From: Leucobacter sp. OLIS6
GTDB taxonomy: Bacteria > Actinomycetota > Actinomycetes > Actinomycetales > Microbacteriaceae
Direction of reading: 5' to 3'
Assembly (NCBI RefSeq): GCF_002752355.1
Contig: NZ_MRAV01000011.1
Coordinates: 1 to 64,000 of the forward strand
DNA: 64,000 nucleotides
Shown: piece by piece, positions 17,865 through 27,853 of the stretch
How positions within the stretch are numbered: the first letter of the stretch is position 1
Layout: each line of letters opens with the position of its first letter
Notes under the pieces: generated by a model
What the model was told of the DNA's origin: nothing
Database searches by the model: none
The model's input: only the letters and a program-made list of their open reading frames with translations
Position numbers and translations under genes: made by a program

Positions 17865-18635
17865 ATGAGCACCACCGACCCCGTCGCCGAGCGCCGTCGC
17901 CGCGAGGCCGCGCGCCGGGGCTCCCCGACCACCGCCGTCGGCCTCGTCGTCACCGGTGCGCTGACCGCCATCGGCGCGGGACTGGTCGCGGCGTCCCTGC
18001 TCGCCTTCGCCTCGATCGGCGACTTCACCGAGGCGCCGTTGTTCCCGTGGCCCGCGCTCGGCCTGGCCCTCGGTATCCCCGCCCTCGTCGCCGGCTCGAT
18101 CGTGCACTCGGGTCTCGCCCGCCGATTCACCGGCCGGGCGCTCGAGTACCCCGTCGTCGGCCCGCTCACGACCCAACTGCTCGGCGCCGCGGTCGGCGCC
18201 TGGGTCGGCTGGCTCGCACCCGTCGCGGGGCCGCCGGGAGGCGTCTGGTGGCTCGTCCCCGTCGGACTCACCGTGCTGGCGCTGCTCGCCCTCGTCACCG
18301 GGATCCGCGGCCGTCTCGGGAAGCGCGCGGCGCGCGCGTCGCTCGCGGCCCAGCTCGCGACCGGCCGCGTCACCGCGGGCGAGGTCACCGCGATCCCCGA
18401 GATCGGCCCCGATTCCGGCGGGCTGCTCGGCGAGATCGTCGTGCGATTCGTCGACGACGCCGGGACGGATCGCTGGGTGCAGCGGCTCGGCCAGTGGAGG
18501 CGGCACGAGCTGCCGAAGACGGGCGACACCGTCGCCGTGCTCTTCGACCCCGCGGCGCCCGGCGACACGAAGCGGATCTGGATCGGCCCCGCAGACTCCC
18601 GCACCGTCGAGGACTTCTCGCGCTGGACCCTGTAG
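17865..18635 (+). CDS. Membrane protein, DUF3592-like
   Basis: This 256-residue protein is of unknown function. About four hydrophobic segments lie between residues 22 and 150, followed by a soluble C-terminal domain (about 160-256) with a beta-rich pattern like DUF3592 proteins (VVRFVDDAGTDRW...GDTVAVLFDPAAPGDTKR). The start ATG follows GGAAGGATC. It lies 33 bases after the GntR gene and may share its transcript, but no functional link is evident. A strong hairpin follows it. Confidence 0.75.
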   Translation: MSTTDPVAERRRREAARRGSPTTAVGLVVTGALTAIGAGLVAASLLAFASIGDFTEAPLFPWPALGLALGIPALVAGSIVHSGLARRFTGRALEYPVVGPLTTQLLGAAVGAWVGWLAPVAGPPGGVWWLVPVGLTVLALLALVTGIRGRLGKRAARASLAAQLATGRVTAGEVTAIPEIGPDSGGLLGEIVVRFVDDAGTDRWVQRLGQWRRHELPKTGDTVAVLFDPAAPGDTKRIWIGPADSRTVEDFSRWTL

Positions 18636-18702
18636 CGCTCCGGCGCCCGCGCGACGCACTGACGACCGAGGTGCATGGCGCCGCTCGAGGCACCGCGAAC
18701 GC

Positions 18703-18740
18703 CGAACGGGCGGGCGGTCCGAGGACCGCCCGCCCGTTCG
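18703..18740. terminator. Bidirectional hairpin terminator
   Basis: The perfect 18-base arms 18703-18720 and 18723-18740 have a 2-base centre (in practice a 4-base loop). It lies between the convergent DUF3592-like and mmsA genes. There is no T-tract, as for the other hairpins in this window. Confidence 0.75.
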
Positions 18741-18775
18741 CGGAGCTCGCCGGCGCGGAGCCGGCGGACGCAGGA

Positions 18776-20284
18776 CTAGTCGTTCTGCGGGAACCCGAGG
18801 TTGATGCCGCCGTGGGTGGCGGGATCGAGCCAGCGGCTGGTGACGGCCTTCTCGCGGGTGAAGAACTCGAAGCCGTGCACGCCGTACGCCTTCGCGTCGC
18901 CGAACAGCGAGGCCTTCCAGCCGCCGAAGGAGTGGTACGCGACCGGCACGGGGATCGGCACGTTGATGCCGATCATGCCGACCTGGATCTCGCGCTGGAA
19001 GCGGCGGGCCGCCCCGCCGTCGTTCGTGAAGATCGCGGTGCCGTTGCCGAACTGGCCCGAGTTGATGAGCTCGACGCCCTCATCGAACGACTTCACGCGC
19101 ACGACCTCGAGCACCGGTCCGAAGATCTCCTCGGTGTAGGCGCGCGACGTCGTCGGAATGTTGTCGATCAGGGTGGGTCCGACGAAGAAGCCCTCCTCGT
19201 GGCCGTCGACCGAGAAGTTGCGGCCATCGACCACGATGGTCGCGCCGTCCGCCTCGGCGATGTCGATGTAGCCCGTGATCTTGTCGCGGTGCACGTCGGT
19301 GATGACCGGGCCCATGTCGGGCTCGGGGCTCGACGCGCCGTTGCCGATGTTGAGCTTGCCGATGCGCTCGACGATCTTCGCGATCAGCTCGTCGGCGACG
19401 GGCTCGACGGCGAGCACGACCGAGATGGCCATGCAGCGCTCGCCCGCGGCGCCGTAGCCCGCGTTGATCGCCTGGTCGGCGACGAGGTCGAGATCGGCGT
19501 CGGGCAGCACGAGCATGTGGTTCTTGGCGCCGCCGAGCGCCTGGACGCGCTTGCCGTTCTTCGACGCGGTCTCGTAGATGTACTGCGCGATGGGGGTGGA
19601 GCCGACGAACGAGATCGACTGGACCTCGGGGGCGTTCAGCAGGCCGTCGACGGCGAGCTTGTCGCCGTTGAGCACGGTGAAGACGCCGTCGGGGAGACCG
19701 GCTTCCTTCCAGAGCTCGGCCATCCAGAGCGCGGCCGAGGGGTCCTTCTCGCTCGGCTTCACGACGACCGAGTTGCCCGCGGCGATCGCGATGGGGAAGA
19801 ACCACATCGGCACCATGGCGGGGAAGTTGAAGGGCGAGATGATGCCGACGACGCCGAGGGGCTGCTTGATCGAGTAGACGTCGATGCCGGTCGAGGCGTT
19901 CTCCGAGAACGCGCCCTTGATGAGGTGCGGGAACCCGGTCGCGAGCTCGACGACCTCTTGGCCGCGGAGGATCTCGCCCATGGCGTCGGACACGACCTTG
20001 CCGTGCTCGGCGGTGATGATCTTCGCGAGCTCGGGCTTGCGCGCGTTGAGCAGCTCTCGGAAGTTGAAGAGCACGGTCTGGCGCTTCGCGATGGAGTACT
20101 CGCTCCAGATCTCGTAGCCGCGCTGCGCCGAGGCGATGGCCTCGTCGATCTCGGCCTGGTCGGCGAGAGCGACCTGCGCCTGCACCTGTCCGGTGGCGGG
20201 GTTGTAGACGGGGGCGGTGCGGCCGCTGGTCGAGGGGCGGCGTGCGCCATCGATCCAGTGCGGGATCACGGTGGTCTCGGTCAT
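18776..20284 (-). CDS. mmsA: Methylmalonate/malonate semialdehyde dehydrogenase (CoA-acylating)
   Basis: It converts malonate semialdehyde, the three-carbon product of inositol breakdown, or methylmalonate semialdehyde from valine, to acetyl-CoA or propionyl-CoA. The 502-residue aldehyde dehydrogenase has nucleophile Cys284 in GERCMA. The GGAKNH motif at 251-256 replaces the usual general-base Glu, which is typical of CoA-acylating MmsA/IolA. It is the terminal enzyme for the iol genes nearby, but its upstream region shows no copy of the GntR operator. It may therefore be regulated separately. Confidence 0.93.
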   Translation of the reverse strand: MTETTVIPHWIDGARRPSTSGRTAPVYNPATGQVQAQVALADQAEIDEAIASAQRGYEIWSEYSIAKRQTVLFNFRELLNARKPELAKIITAEHGKVVSDAMGEILRGQEVVELATGFPHLIKGAFSENASTGIDVYSIKQPLGVVGIISPFNFPAMVPMWFFPIAIAAGNSVVVKPSEKDPSAALWMAELWKEAGLPDGVFTVLNGDKLAVDGLLNAPEVQSISFVGSTPIAQYIYETASKNGKRVQALGGAKNHMLVLPDADLDLVADQAINAGYGAAGERCMAISVVLAVEPVADELIAKIVERIGKLNIGNGASSPEPDMGPVITDVHRDKITGYIDIAEADGATIVVDGRNFSVDGHEEGFFVGPTLIDNIPTTSRAYTEEIFGPVLEVVRVKSFDEGVELINSGQFGNGTAIFTNDGGAARRFQREIQVGMIGINVPIPVPVAYHSFGGWKASLFGDAKAYGVHGFEFFTREKAVTSRWLDPATHGGINLGFPQND

Positions 20285-20542
20285 CGCTGTGCTTCCTTCG
20301 CGTGCATCGTTGGGTGCGGCTGTTCGTGCGTCGCGCGGCCGGCGCGGCGCATCGTGGGTCGCGGGCGAACCGCGAGCTCCGACGAGTTCGAGCGTAGATC
20401 AGTCGGCCCGCCCGCGCAGGGGGCGCGGGGCGGTCTCACGGGGTTTCGCGCCGACTTCCTGACACGGTGTCCGGTGGCTTCGGAGTGGCCGAACACTCTG
20501 GCGCGGATCGCTTACCAGGAGAGGGATCGACGCGAGCTGACG

Positions 20543-21793
20543 TCAGGGACAGTTTGTCCGGTCGAGCAGCGTCCGGTACGCGGCGAGCAGGTGCTCGGCC
20601 GAGCGGTCCCAGCCGTGCGCGAGGGCGAATCGGCGAGCCTCCTCGCCCATCCGCTCCAGACGCACGCGATCCCGCAGCAGCACCTCGATCTCGTCGGCCC
20701 AGGCCTCCGCGCTCGCGCCGTCGGGCAGCAGCACGCCCGTCACGCCATCGCGCACGGCCTCGCGCAGTCCACCCACCTCGCGGGCGATCACGGGGACCCC
20801 CGATGCGGCGGCTTCGAGCGCCACGAGCCCGAAGGTCTCGGTGTGCGAGGGCACGAGCATCAGGTCGGCCTGCCGGATCCGCTCGGCCAGCTCGGTGCGG
20901 CGCAGCGCGCCGTCGAACGCGGTCGTCGAGACCATGCCCGCGTCGACCACGGCGGCGTGCAGGGCGCGCGCATAGTCGTCGCCGTCGGGCGGCGGGGCGC
21001 CGACGATGCGCAGCACGGGACGGCGCTCGGCGGCGATGAGCGAGATCGCGGCGACGGCGAGGTCGAAACCCTTGAGCGGGTGCAGCCGGCCGACCACGAT
21101 CACCTCGGGGCGTCCGCCCCGCTCGATCCAGTCGCGCTGTTCGGCGCACTCCGCCGTCTCGCAGGGATGGAAGCGCTCGGTGTCGACGCCGAGCGGCACG
21201 ACGGCGATGCGTTCGGGGTCGCCGCCGAGGCGCCGCTCGATGGTGCGGCGCTCGGCCTCGCTGACGGCGAGCAGCAGGTCGGCCTCGCGGGCGAGCCGCT
21301 GCTCCCCCGCCTCGCGACCCGGTGATTCGGCCCGCTCGCCGTCGCCGAGCGGGCTCTCGGCAGGTGCGGCGATCGAATGGTAGCTCTGCACGAGCGGGAT
21401 GCTCAGCGCGTGCGCGACGGGCAGCGCGGCGATGCCCGAGAACCAATGCTCGGCGTGCAGCAGGTCGGCGGGGTACGCCTCGAGCTCGGCGGCGAGCGCG
21501 CGGCCGAAGTCGTCCATCACGGACTCGTGGTCGCCCTTCGCGAGCAGCCGCGCCGGGCCGGCGTCGAGGTGGACGACCGTCAGGTTCTGACGGGTTTCGA
21601 CGCGGACGGGCGACTCGGGGTCGGCACGGCGTGTCAGGATCCGGACCTCGTGGCCCGCATCGGCGAGGGCTTCGGCCTGGGCGCGGACCGCGACGTTCAT
21701 ACCCCCCGCGTCCTTCGTCCCGGGGACGTCGAGGGGCGAGGTGTGGAGCATCACGAACGCGATGCGGAGCGCGGGCTGGCGTGAGGTCACCAT
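20543..21793 (-). CDS. GT4 glycosyltransferase, MshA-like
   Basis: This 416-residue GT-B retaining glycosyltransferase closely resembles MshA in its N-terminus (HTSPLDVPGTKDAGGMN, about 17-33). MshA joins GlcNAc to inositol 1-phosphate in mycothiol synthesis. The C-terminal donor-site motif is SHTETFGLVALEAAASGVPV, with the EX7E glutamates. The length fits MshA (about 420-480). Sucrose-phosphate-synthase-like GT4 enzymes share part of this pattern, so the substrate is not certain. Its ATG at 21793 begins only 14 bases after a perfect 27-base inverted repeat. Confidence 0.82.
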   Translation of the reverse strand: MVTSRQPALRIAFVMLHTSPLDVPGTKDAGGMNVAVRAQAEALADAGHEVRILTRRADPESPVRVETRQNLTVVHLDAGPARLLAKGDHESVMDDFGRALAAELEAYPADLLHAEHWFSGIAALPVAHALSIPLVQSYHSIAAPAESPLGDGERAESPGREAGEQRLAREADLLLAVSEAERRTIERRLGGDPERIAVVPLGVDTERFHPCETAECAEQRDWIERGGRPEVIVVGRLHPLKGFDLAVAAISLIAAERRPVLRIVGAPPPDGDDYARALHAAVVDAGMVSTTAFDGALRRTELAERIRQADLMLVPSHTETFGLVALEAAASGVPVIAREVGGLREAVRDGVTGVLLPDGASAEAWADEIEVLLRDRVRLERMGEEARRFALAHGWDRSAEHLLAAYRTLLDRTNCP

Positions 21794-21807
21794 CCGAGGG
21801 TATCGGG

Positions 21808-21864
21808 CGGGTGAACGCGTCGAACCCCCATCCGGATCGGATGGGGGTTCGACGCGTTCACCCG
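21808..21864. terminator. Long perfect hairpin (27-bp stem, 3-nt loop)
   Basis: Arms 21808-21834 and 21838-21864 are exact reverse complements. It lies 22 bases after the stop of the ABC-2 permease and 14 bases before the ATG of the glycosyltransferase gene, both on the minus strand. It should terminate the exporter operon, and any read-through mRNA would carry it in the leader of the glycosyltransferase. Confidence 0.75.
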
Positions 21865-21886
21865 CGCGGGCCGGTCGACGACCGCG

Positions 21887-22651
21887 CTACGAGATCTTCT
21901 TGCGGTAGATGACGTTCGCCACGACGTAGGCGACGATGAGGATCCCGACCAGCCAGGCGAGCGCGATCCAGATGCTTCCGCCGGCCGGCTGGCCTGCGAA
22001 CAGCGCCCGGATCGTGTCGACGATCGAGGTGACGGGCTGGTTCTCGGCGAACCAGGCGACGGGGCCCGGCATCGAGGAGGTCGGCACGAACGCCGAGCTG
22101 ATGAACGGCAGGAAGATCAGCGGGTAGCTGAACGCGCTCGCCCCGTCGACGGTCTTCGCCGACAGGCCCGCGATCACGGCGAGCCAGGTGAGCGACAGCG
22201 TGAACAGCACCAGAATCCCGAGGACCGCCAGCCACGCGCCGGGCGAGGCCCCGGTGCGGAACCCCATCGCGAACGCGACGCCGACGACGAGCGCCACCGA
22301 GACGATGTTGGCCACGAGCGAGGTCAGCACGTGCGCCCAGAGCACGCTCGACCGCGCGATCGGCATGGACTGGAAGCGTTCGAAGATGCCGCCCTGCAGG
22401 TCGAGGAACAGCCGGTACGACGTGTAGGCGATGCCCGACGCGATCGTGATGAGCAGGATCCCGGGCAGCATGTAATTGATGTACGACTCGGAGGATCCGG
22501 TGCGGATCGCACCGCCGAGCACGAATACGAAGAGCAGCATGAGCGCGATCGGCGTCACCGCGGTGGTGATGATCGTGTCGGGACTGCGCAGGATGTGGCG
22601 CAGCGAGCGCCCGGTGAGCACGCGGGTGTCGCTGAGGGCATGGGCGGTCAT
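21887..22651 (-). CDS. ABC-2 type exporter permease (DrrB-like)
   Basis: This 254-residue membrane protein has six hydrophobic segments and is of the daunorubicin-resistance DrrB type. The start at 22651 overlaps the ATPase stop (ATGA). It pairs with the DrrA-like ATPase encoded immediately upstream. The pair probably exports a hydrophobic drug or lipid. Both genes follow the PadR and pentapeptide-repeat genes in one operon ending at the 27-bp hairpin. Confidence 0.9.
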   Translation of the reverse strand: MTAHALSDTRVLTGRSLRHILRSPDTIITTAVTPIALMLLFVFVLGGAIRTGSSESYINYMLPGILLITIASGIAYTSYRLFLDLQGGIFERFQSMPIARSSVLWAHVLTSLVANIVSVALVVGVAFAMGFRTGASPGAWLAVLGILVLFTLSLTWLAVIAGLSAKTVDGASAFSYPLIFLPFISSAFVPTSSMPGPVAWFAENQPVTSIVDTIRALFAGQPAGGSIWIALAWLVGILIVAYVVANVIYRKKIS

Positions 22652-23445
22652 TTCGTCGCCTCCTTCTCGGCGTCGGTCGCGGTCGCGGCCGTGGGTCCGA
22701 CGAGCGCGAGGAAGACTTCCTCGAGCGTCGGCTGCTTCTCGACGTACTCGACCTTCGCCTGCGGCAGCAGCCGCTTCAGCTCGTCGAGCGTGCCGTTCTG
22801 GATGATGGTGCCCTCGTGCAGGATCGCGATGCGGTCGGCGAGCTGCTCGGCCTCGTCGAGGTACTGCGTGGTGAGGAGCACGGTCGTACCGCCGTCGGCG
22901 AGCGCCTGGACGGTCCGCCACACCTCGATCCGGGCCTGCGGGTCGAGCCCCGTGGTGGGCTCGTCGAGGAAGATGACGGGCGGATCCCCGATGAGGCTCA
23001 TCGCGAGGTCGAGCCGGCGGCGCATGCCGCCCGAGTACGCGCCGACCCGCTTACCGGCCGCGTCGGCGAGGCCGAAGCGGTCGAGCAGCCGGTCGGCGGT
23101 TCCCATCGGGTCGTCGACGCCGCGGAGCCGCGCGATCATGACGAGGTTCTCCCGGCCCGAGAGGATCTCGTCGACCGCGGCGAACTGCCCGGTGAGGCTG
23201 ATCGCTTCGCGCACGCGGGCCGAGTCGCGGACCGCGTCGAATCCGCCGACGGTCGCGGTGCCCGCGTCCGGCTTCATGAGGGTGCTGAGGATCCGCACGG
23301 TCGTCGTCTTGCCGGCACCGTTCGATCCGAGGAGGGCGAAGATGCTGCCGCGGGCGACCTCGAAGTCGACGCCGCACAGCACCTCCTGCTCCTTGAACGA
23401 TTTGCGCAGTCCGCTGACGCGGATCGCGGGTTCGGTCGCGGTCAT
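22648..23445 (-). CDS. ABC exporter ATP-binding protein (DrrA-like)
   Basis: This 265-residue ATPase has Walker A GSNGAGKTT (about 39-47), signature YSGGMRRRLDLAMS, Walker B VIFLDEPTTGLDP and a DrrA-type C-terminal extension (about 210-265). It energises the DrrB-like permease, whose gene it overlaps. It lies 28 bases downstream of the pentapeptide-repeat gene. Substrate unknown; drug or antibiotic export is the usual role of this subfamily. Confidence 0.92.
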   Translation of the reverse strand: MTATEPAIRVSGLRKSFKEQEVLCGVDFEVARGSIFALLGSNGAGKTTTVRILSTLMKPDAGTATVGGFDAVRDSARVREAISLTGQFAAVDEILSGRENLVMIARLRGVDDPMGTADRLLDRFGLADAAGKRVGAYSGGMRRRLDLAMSLIGDPPVIFLDEPTTGLDPQARIEVWRTVQALADGGTTVLLTTQYLDEAEQLADRIAILHEGTIIQNGTLDELKRLLPQAKVEYVEKQPTLEEVFLALVGPTAATATDAEKEATK

Positions 23446-23473
23446 GATCCTGTTCCTTTCGACTGCGCCCGGT

Positions 23474-24337
23474 CTAGTCGACCGTGACGCCGGTGAGATC
23501 GGCGCCGAAGCTCTTGAGCCCGGCGTAGGTGAGCTTGTCCATGCGCGCCCCGGTGAAGTCGACCTTGCGGAAGCCGGTGCGGTACTTGCGGCTCCAGCCG
23601 CGGAAGGAGACGTCGCGCAGCGTGGCGCCGGCGAACGACGCGCCGGCGAGGCCGGCGTTGTCGAAGCGCACGCTCGTGAGGCGTGCGCCGCTGAAGTCGA
23701 GGCCGCTCACGTTGGAGTAGGCGAAGTCGACCCCGACGAAGCTGCAGCCGTCGAACTCGACGTTCGTGAGGTCAGCCCGCTTGAAGCGCACGTCGGTGAG
23801 TTCGGACGCGCCGAACCGGGCATTCTTGAGGGCCGAGGTGCTGAAGTCGGTGCGCACGAGGATCGCGCCGACGAAGCTCGCGCCGGTGAGGTCGCTCGTG
23901 GTGAGCACCGCATCGGTCAGGTTCGCCCGATCGAAGTTCGCACCGGCCATGTCGCTGCTCTTGAAGGTGCTGCCGGCCAGATCGGCCCCGGTGAAGTCGG
24001 AGCCCTTCATGGCGCTGGCCGAGAAGGTGCCCTTGCGCACGGTCACGCCGGCGAAGTCGCTGCCGGTCAGTTCGCTCGCGTTGAATCGGGTCGCCATCTG
24101 GCGCTCCAGGGTGACGGTCATGTCGCTCATCTCTCTCACGGTCTCTTCGATATCGCCGATGCTGTCGAAGGTGGCTTCGAGCGCTTCGGCTTCGCTCGTG
24201 CCCGATGCGACGAGCTCGCGGTAGCGATCCTGGAGGTCGGCGTGGAGGTCCGACTTCAGTTCGTCGATGCTCTTCGCGCCCTCGTGGGCGGCGAAGAGGG
24301 CGTTCACATGCTCGGTGATCTTGTCGTTGGTGCTCAT
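23474..24337 (-). CDS. Pentapeptide-repeat protein with N-terminal HAAS-like helical domain
   Basis: The N-terminal 75 residues of this 287-residue protein are helical and resemble the short domain often found in membrane proteins regulated by PadR. Residues about 80-265 form a pentapeptide-repeat stretch (many A/S-x-[LF]-x-x units such as LTGSDF, MAGANF, LTDAVL), expected to fold as a right-handed quadrilateral beta-helix. Some such proteins mimic DNA and protect gyrase, but no such role can be assumed. It sits between the padR gene and an ABC exporter, so a role in sensing or resisting the same compound is plausible. Confidence 0.85.
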   Translation of the reverse strand: MSTNDKITEHVNALFAAHEGAKSIDELKSDLHADLQDRYRELVASGTSEAEALEATFDSIGDIEETVREMSDMTVTLERQMATRFNASELTGSDFAGVTVRKGTFSASAMKGSDFTGADLAGSTFKSSDMAGANFDRANLTDAVLTTSDLTGASFVGAILVRTDFSTSALKNARFGASELTDVRFKRADLTNVEFDGCSFVGVDFAYSNVSGLDFSGARLTSVRFDNAGLAGASFAGATLRDVSFRGWSRKYRTGFRKVDFTGARMDKLTYAGLKSFGADLTGVTVD

Positions 24338-24363
24338 GGGTGATCCGTTCCGATCTCGTTCGT

Positions 24364-24693
24364 TCACAGCAGCCGGTCGAGCACGCGCTTCGCGTGCTCC
24401 CAGTTGCTCTTGTTCTGTTCGTAGGTGCCGCGTCCCTTGTCGGTGATGCGGAAGTACTTGCGACGTCCGCCCTGCGACTCGTCGCCCCAGTACCAGGTGA
24501 TGTCCCCGTCGTGCTCGAGGCGGCGCACGCTGGAGTACATGGTCGCCTCCTTCAGTTCGTACTGCCCATCGGACTGCTCGGCGATCAACTTGACGATCTC
24601 GTAGCCGTACCGATCGGCGCCCAGGAGCTGACGCAGGATCATCGTGTCCGCGTGCCCCCGCAGCAGGTCCGAGGTGACTGTGCTCGTTGCCAT
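24364..24693 (-). CDS. PadR-family transcriptional regulator
   Basis: This 109-residue winged-helix protein is of the short PadR subfamily (PadR-s2). The recognition region is around ATMYSSVRRLEHDGDITWYW, with a C-terminal dimerisation helix. It is the first gene of the operon padR - pentapeptide-repeat gene - drrA-like - drrB-like. Its promoter shows repeated GTAC half-sites and so is probably autoregulated. Aromatic or antibiotic ligands are typical for the family. Confidence 0.92.
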   Translation of the reverse strand: MATSTVTSDLLRGHADTMILRQLLGADRYGYEIVKLIAEQSDGQYELKEATMYSSVRRLEHDGDITWYWGDESQGGRRKYFRITDKGRGTYEQNKSNWEHAKRVLDRLL

Positions 24694-24716
24694 GGCCTCT
24701 CCTTCCGGTCATGAAG

Positions 24717-24768
24717 AATGTACGTCCAAGTACTGTGCCTGTCAAGGTACTCGTTTGGCAAAGGTACT
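24717..24768 (-). promoter_or_regulatory. padR operon promoter with repeated GTAC sites
   Basis: On the minus strand TTGACA (24745-24740), a 17-base spacer and TACATT (24722-24717) form a near-consensus promoter, about 24 bases before the padR ATG. GTAC occurs at 24720, 24730, 24747 and 24764; the last three are spaced exactly 17 bases apart. The sites lie in the -10, the spacer and upstream of the -35, as expected for PadR repression. Confidence 0.7.
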
Positions 24769-24831
24769 TCGGCGGGTCCGGATCCCTGACGCCGCCTCGA
24801 TCTCGGCGCGGAGAATTCTTCGTCGACCGGG

Positions 24832-24889
24832 TTGCGCCATATACCCCTCAGGGGTATGGTTGCGTTCAGATACCCCCACTGGGTATTGC
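24832..24889 (+). promoter_or_regulatory. Tandem copper promoters, each with a CsoR-type palindrome
   Basis: P1 is TTGCGC (24832-24837), a 17-base spacer and TATGGT (24855-24860); the operator ATACCCCTCAGGGGTAT covers 24841-24857. P2 is TTGCGT (24860-24865), an 18-base spacer and TATTGC (24884-24889); the operator ATACCCCCACTGGGTAT covers 24870-24886. The palindromes match the CsoR consensus of TACCC and GGGTA half-sites. The P2 -35 abuts the P1 -10. Confidence 0.7.
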
Positions 24890-24980
24890 GGCGACACGGA
24901 CGGGGTTCCACGTGAAACACGCGTCCGTCCCGCCGGAAGTTCTCCGACCGAACGGTCGACGCACTCCGAGGAGCATCCCG

Positions 24981-25214
24981 ATGAGCACCCCCACCGACAC
25001 CGCCGCCACCCGCACCGAGTTCACCGTCACCGGCATGACCTGCGGGCACTGCGAGGGCGCGATCACGCGCGAGGTGAGCGGGATCCCCGGCGTCACGGAC
25101 GTCGAGGTCAGCGCTCAGACCGGCCGCCTCGCCGTGACCGCGCAGGGCCCCGTCGACGCCGCAGCCGTGCTGGCCGCCGTCGACGAGGCCGGATACTCGG
25201 CCACCGCGGCCTGA
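24981..25214 (+). CDS. copZ: Copper chaperone (CopZ-like)
   Basis: This 77-residue heavy-metal-associated domain protein has the Cu(I)-binding motif MTCGHC at 19-24 and the ferredoxin-like fold expected for CopZ. The ATG at 24981 follows GAGGAG. It carries Cu(I) to the CopA ATPase encoded 80 bases downstream. Two CsoR-type operators lie upstream, so copper should derepress it. No csoR gene is in the window. Confidence 0.92.
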   Translation: MSTPTDTAATRTEFTVTGMTCGHCEGAITREVSGIPGVTDVEVSAQTGRLAVTAQGPVDAAAVLAAVDEAGYSATAA

Positions 25215-25294
25215 CCGATCCGAATCGTCGCGGGGCGCCGTAGTCGACGTCCCGCGACCCCGGCACAGCATCAGAGCAGAAAGCGAGCAGCAGC

Positions 25295-27736
<2,442 letters not shown>

Positions 27737-27766
27737 GCGGCCCGGCCACCCGTCCGTCCCCCGTCT

Positions 27767-27830
27767 GCGTCGAGGTGCCCCGTGTTGCGGTTCTGATCAC
27801 GCAGCACCGCGGCGCGGGGCACCTCGACGC
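27767..27830. terminator. Composite hairpin between copA and the kinase gene
   Basis: The outer arms 27767-27782 and 27815-27830 are perfect over 16 bases. The 32-base interior can form a second, imperfect stem (GTGTTGCG with CGCAGCAC). It separates the convergent copA and FGGY kinase genes. Confidence 0.65.
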
Positions 27831-27853
27831 ACGACGATGCGGCGCGAACCCGC

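Noticed and set aside
16073-21325. A 1750-codon open frame on the plus strand
   Set aside because: It runs antisense to iolC and mmsA and through GntR in another frame; it is Arg/Asp/Gly-rich and without domain motifs, an artefact of high GC.
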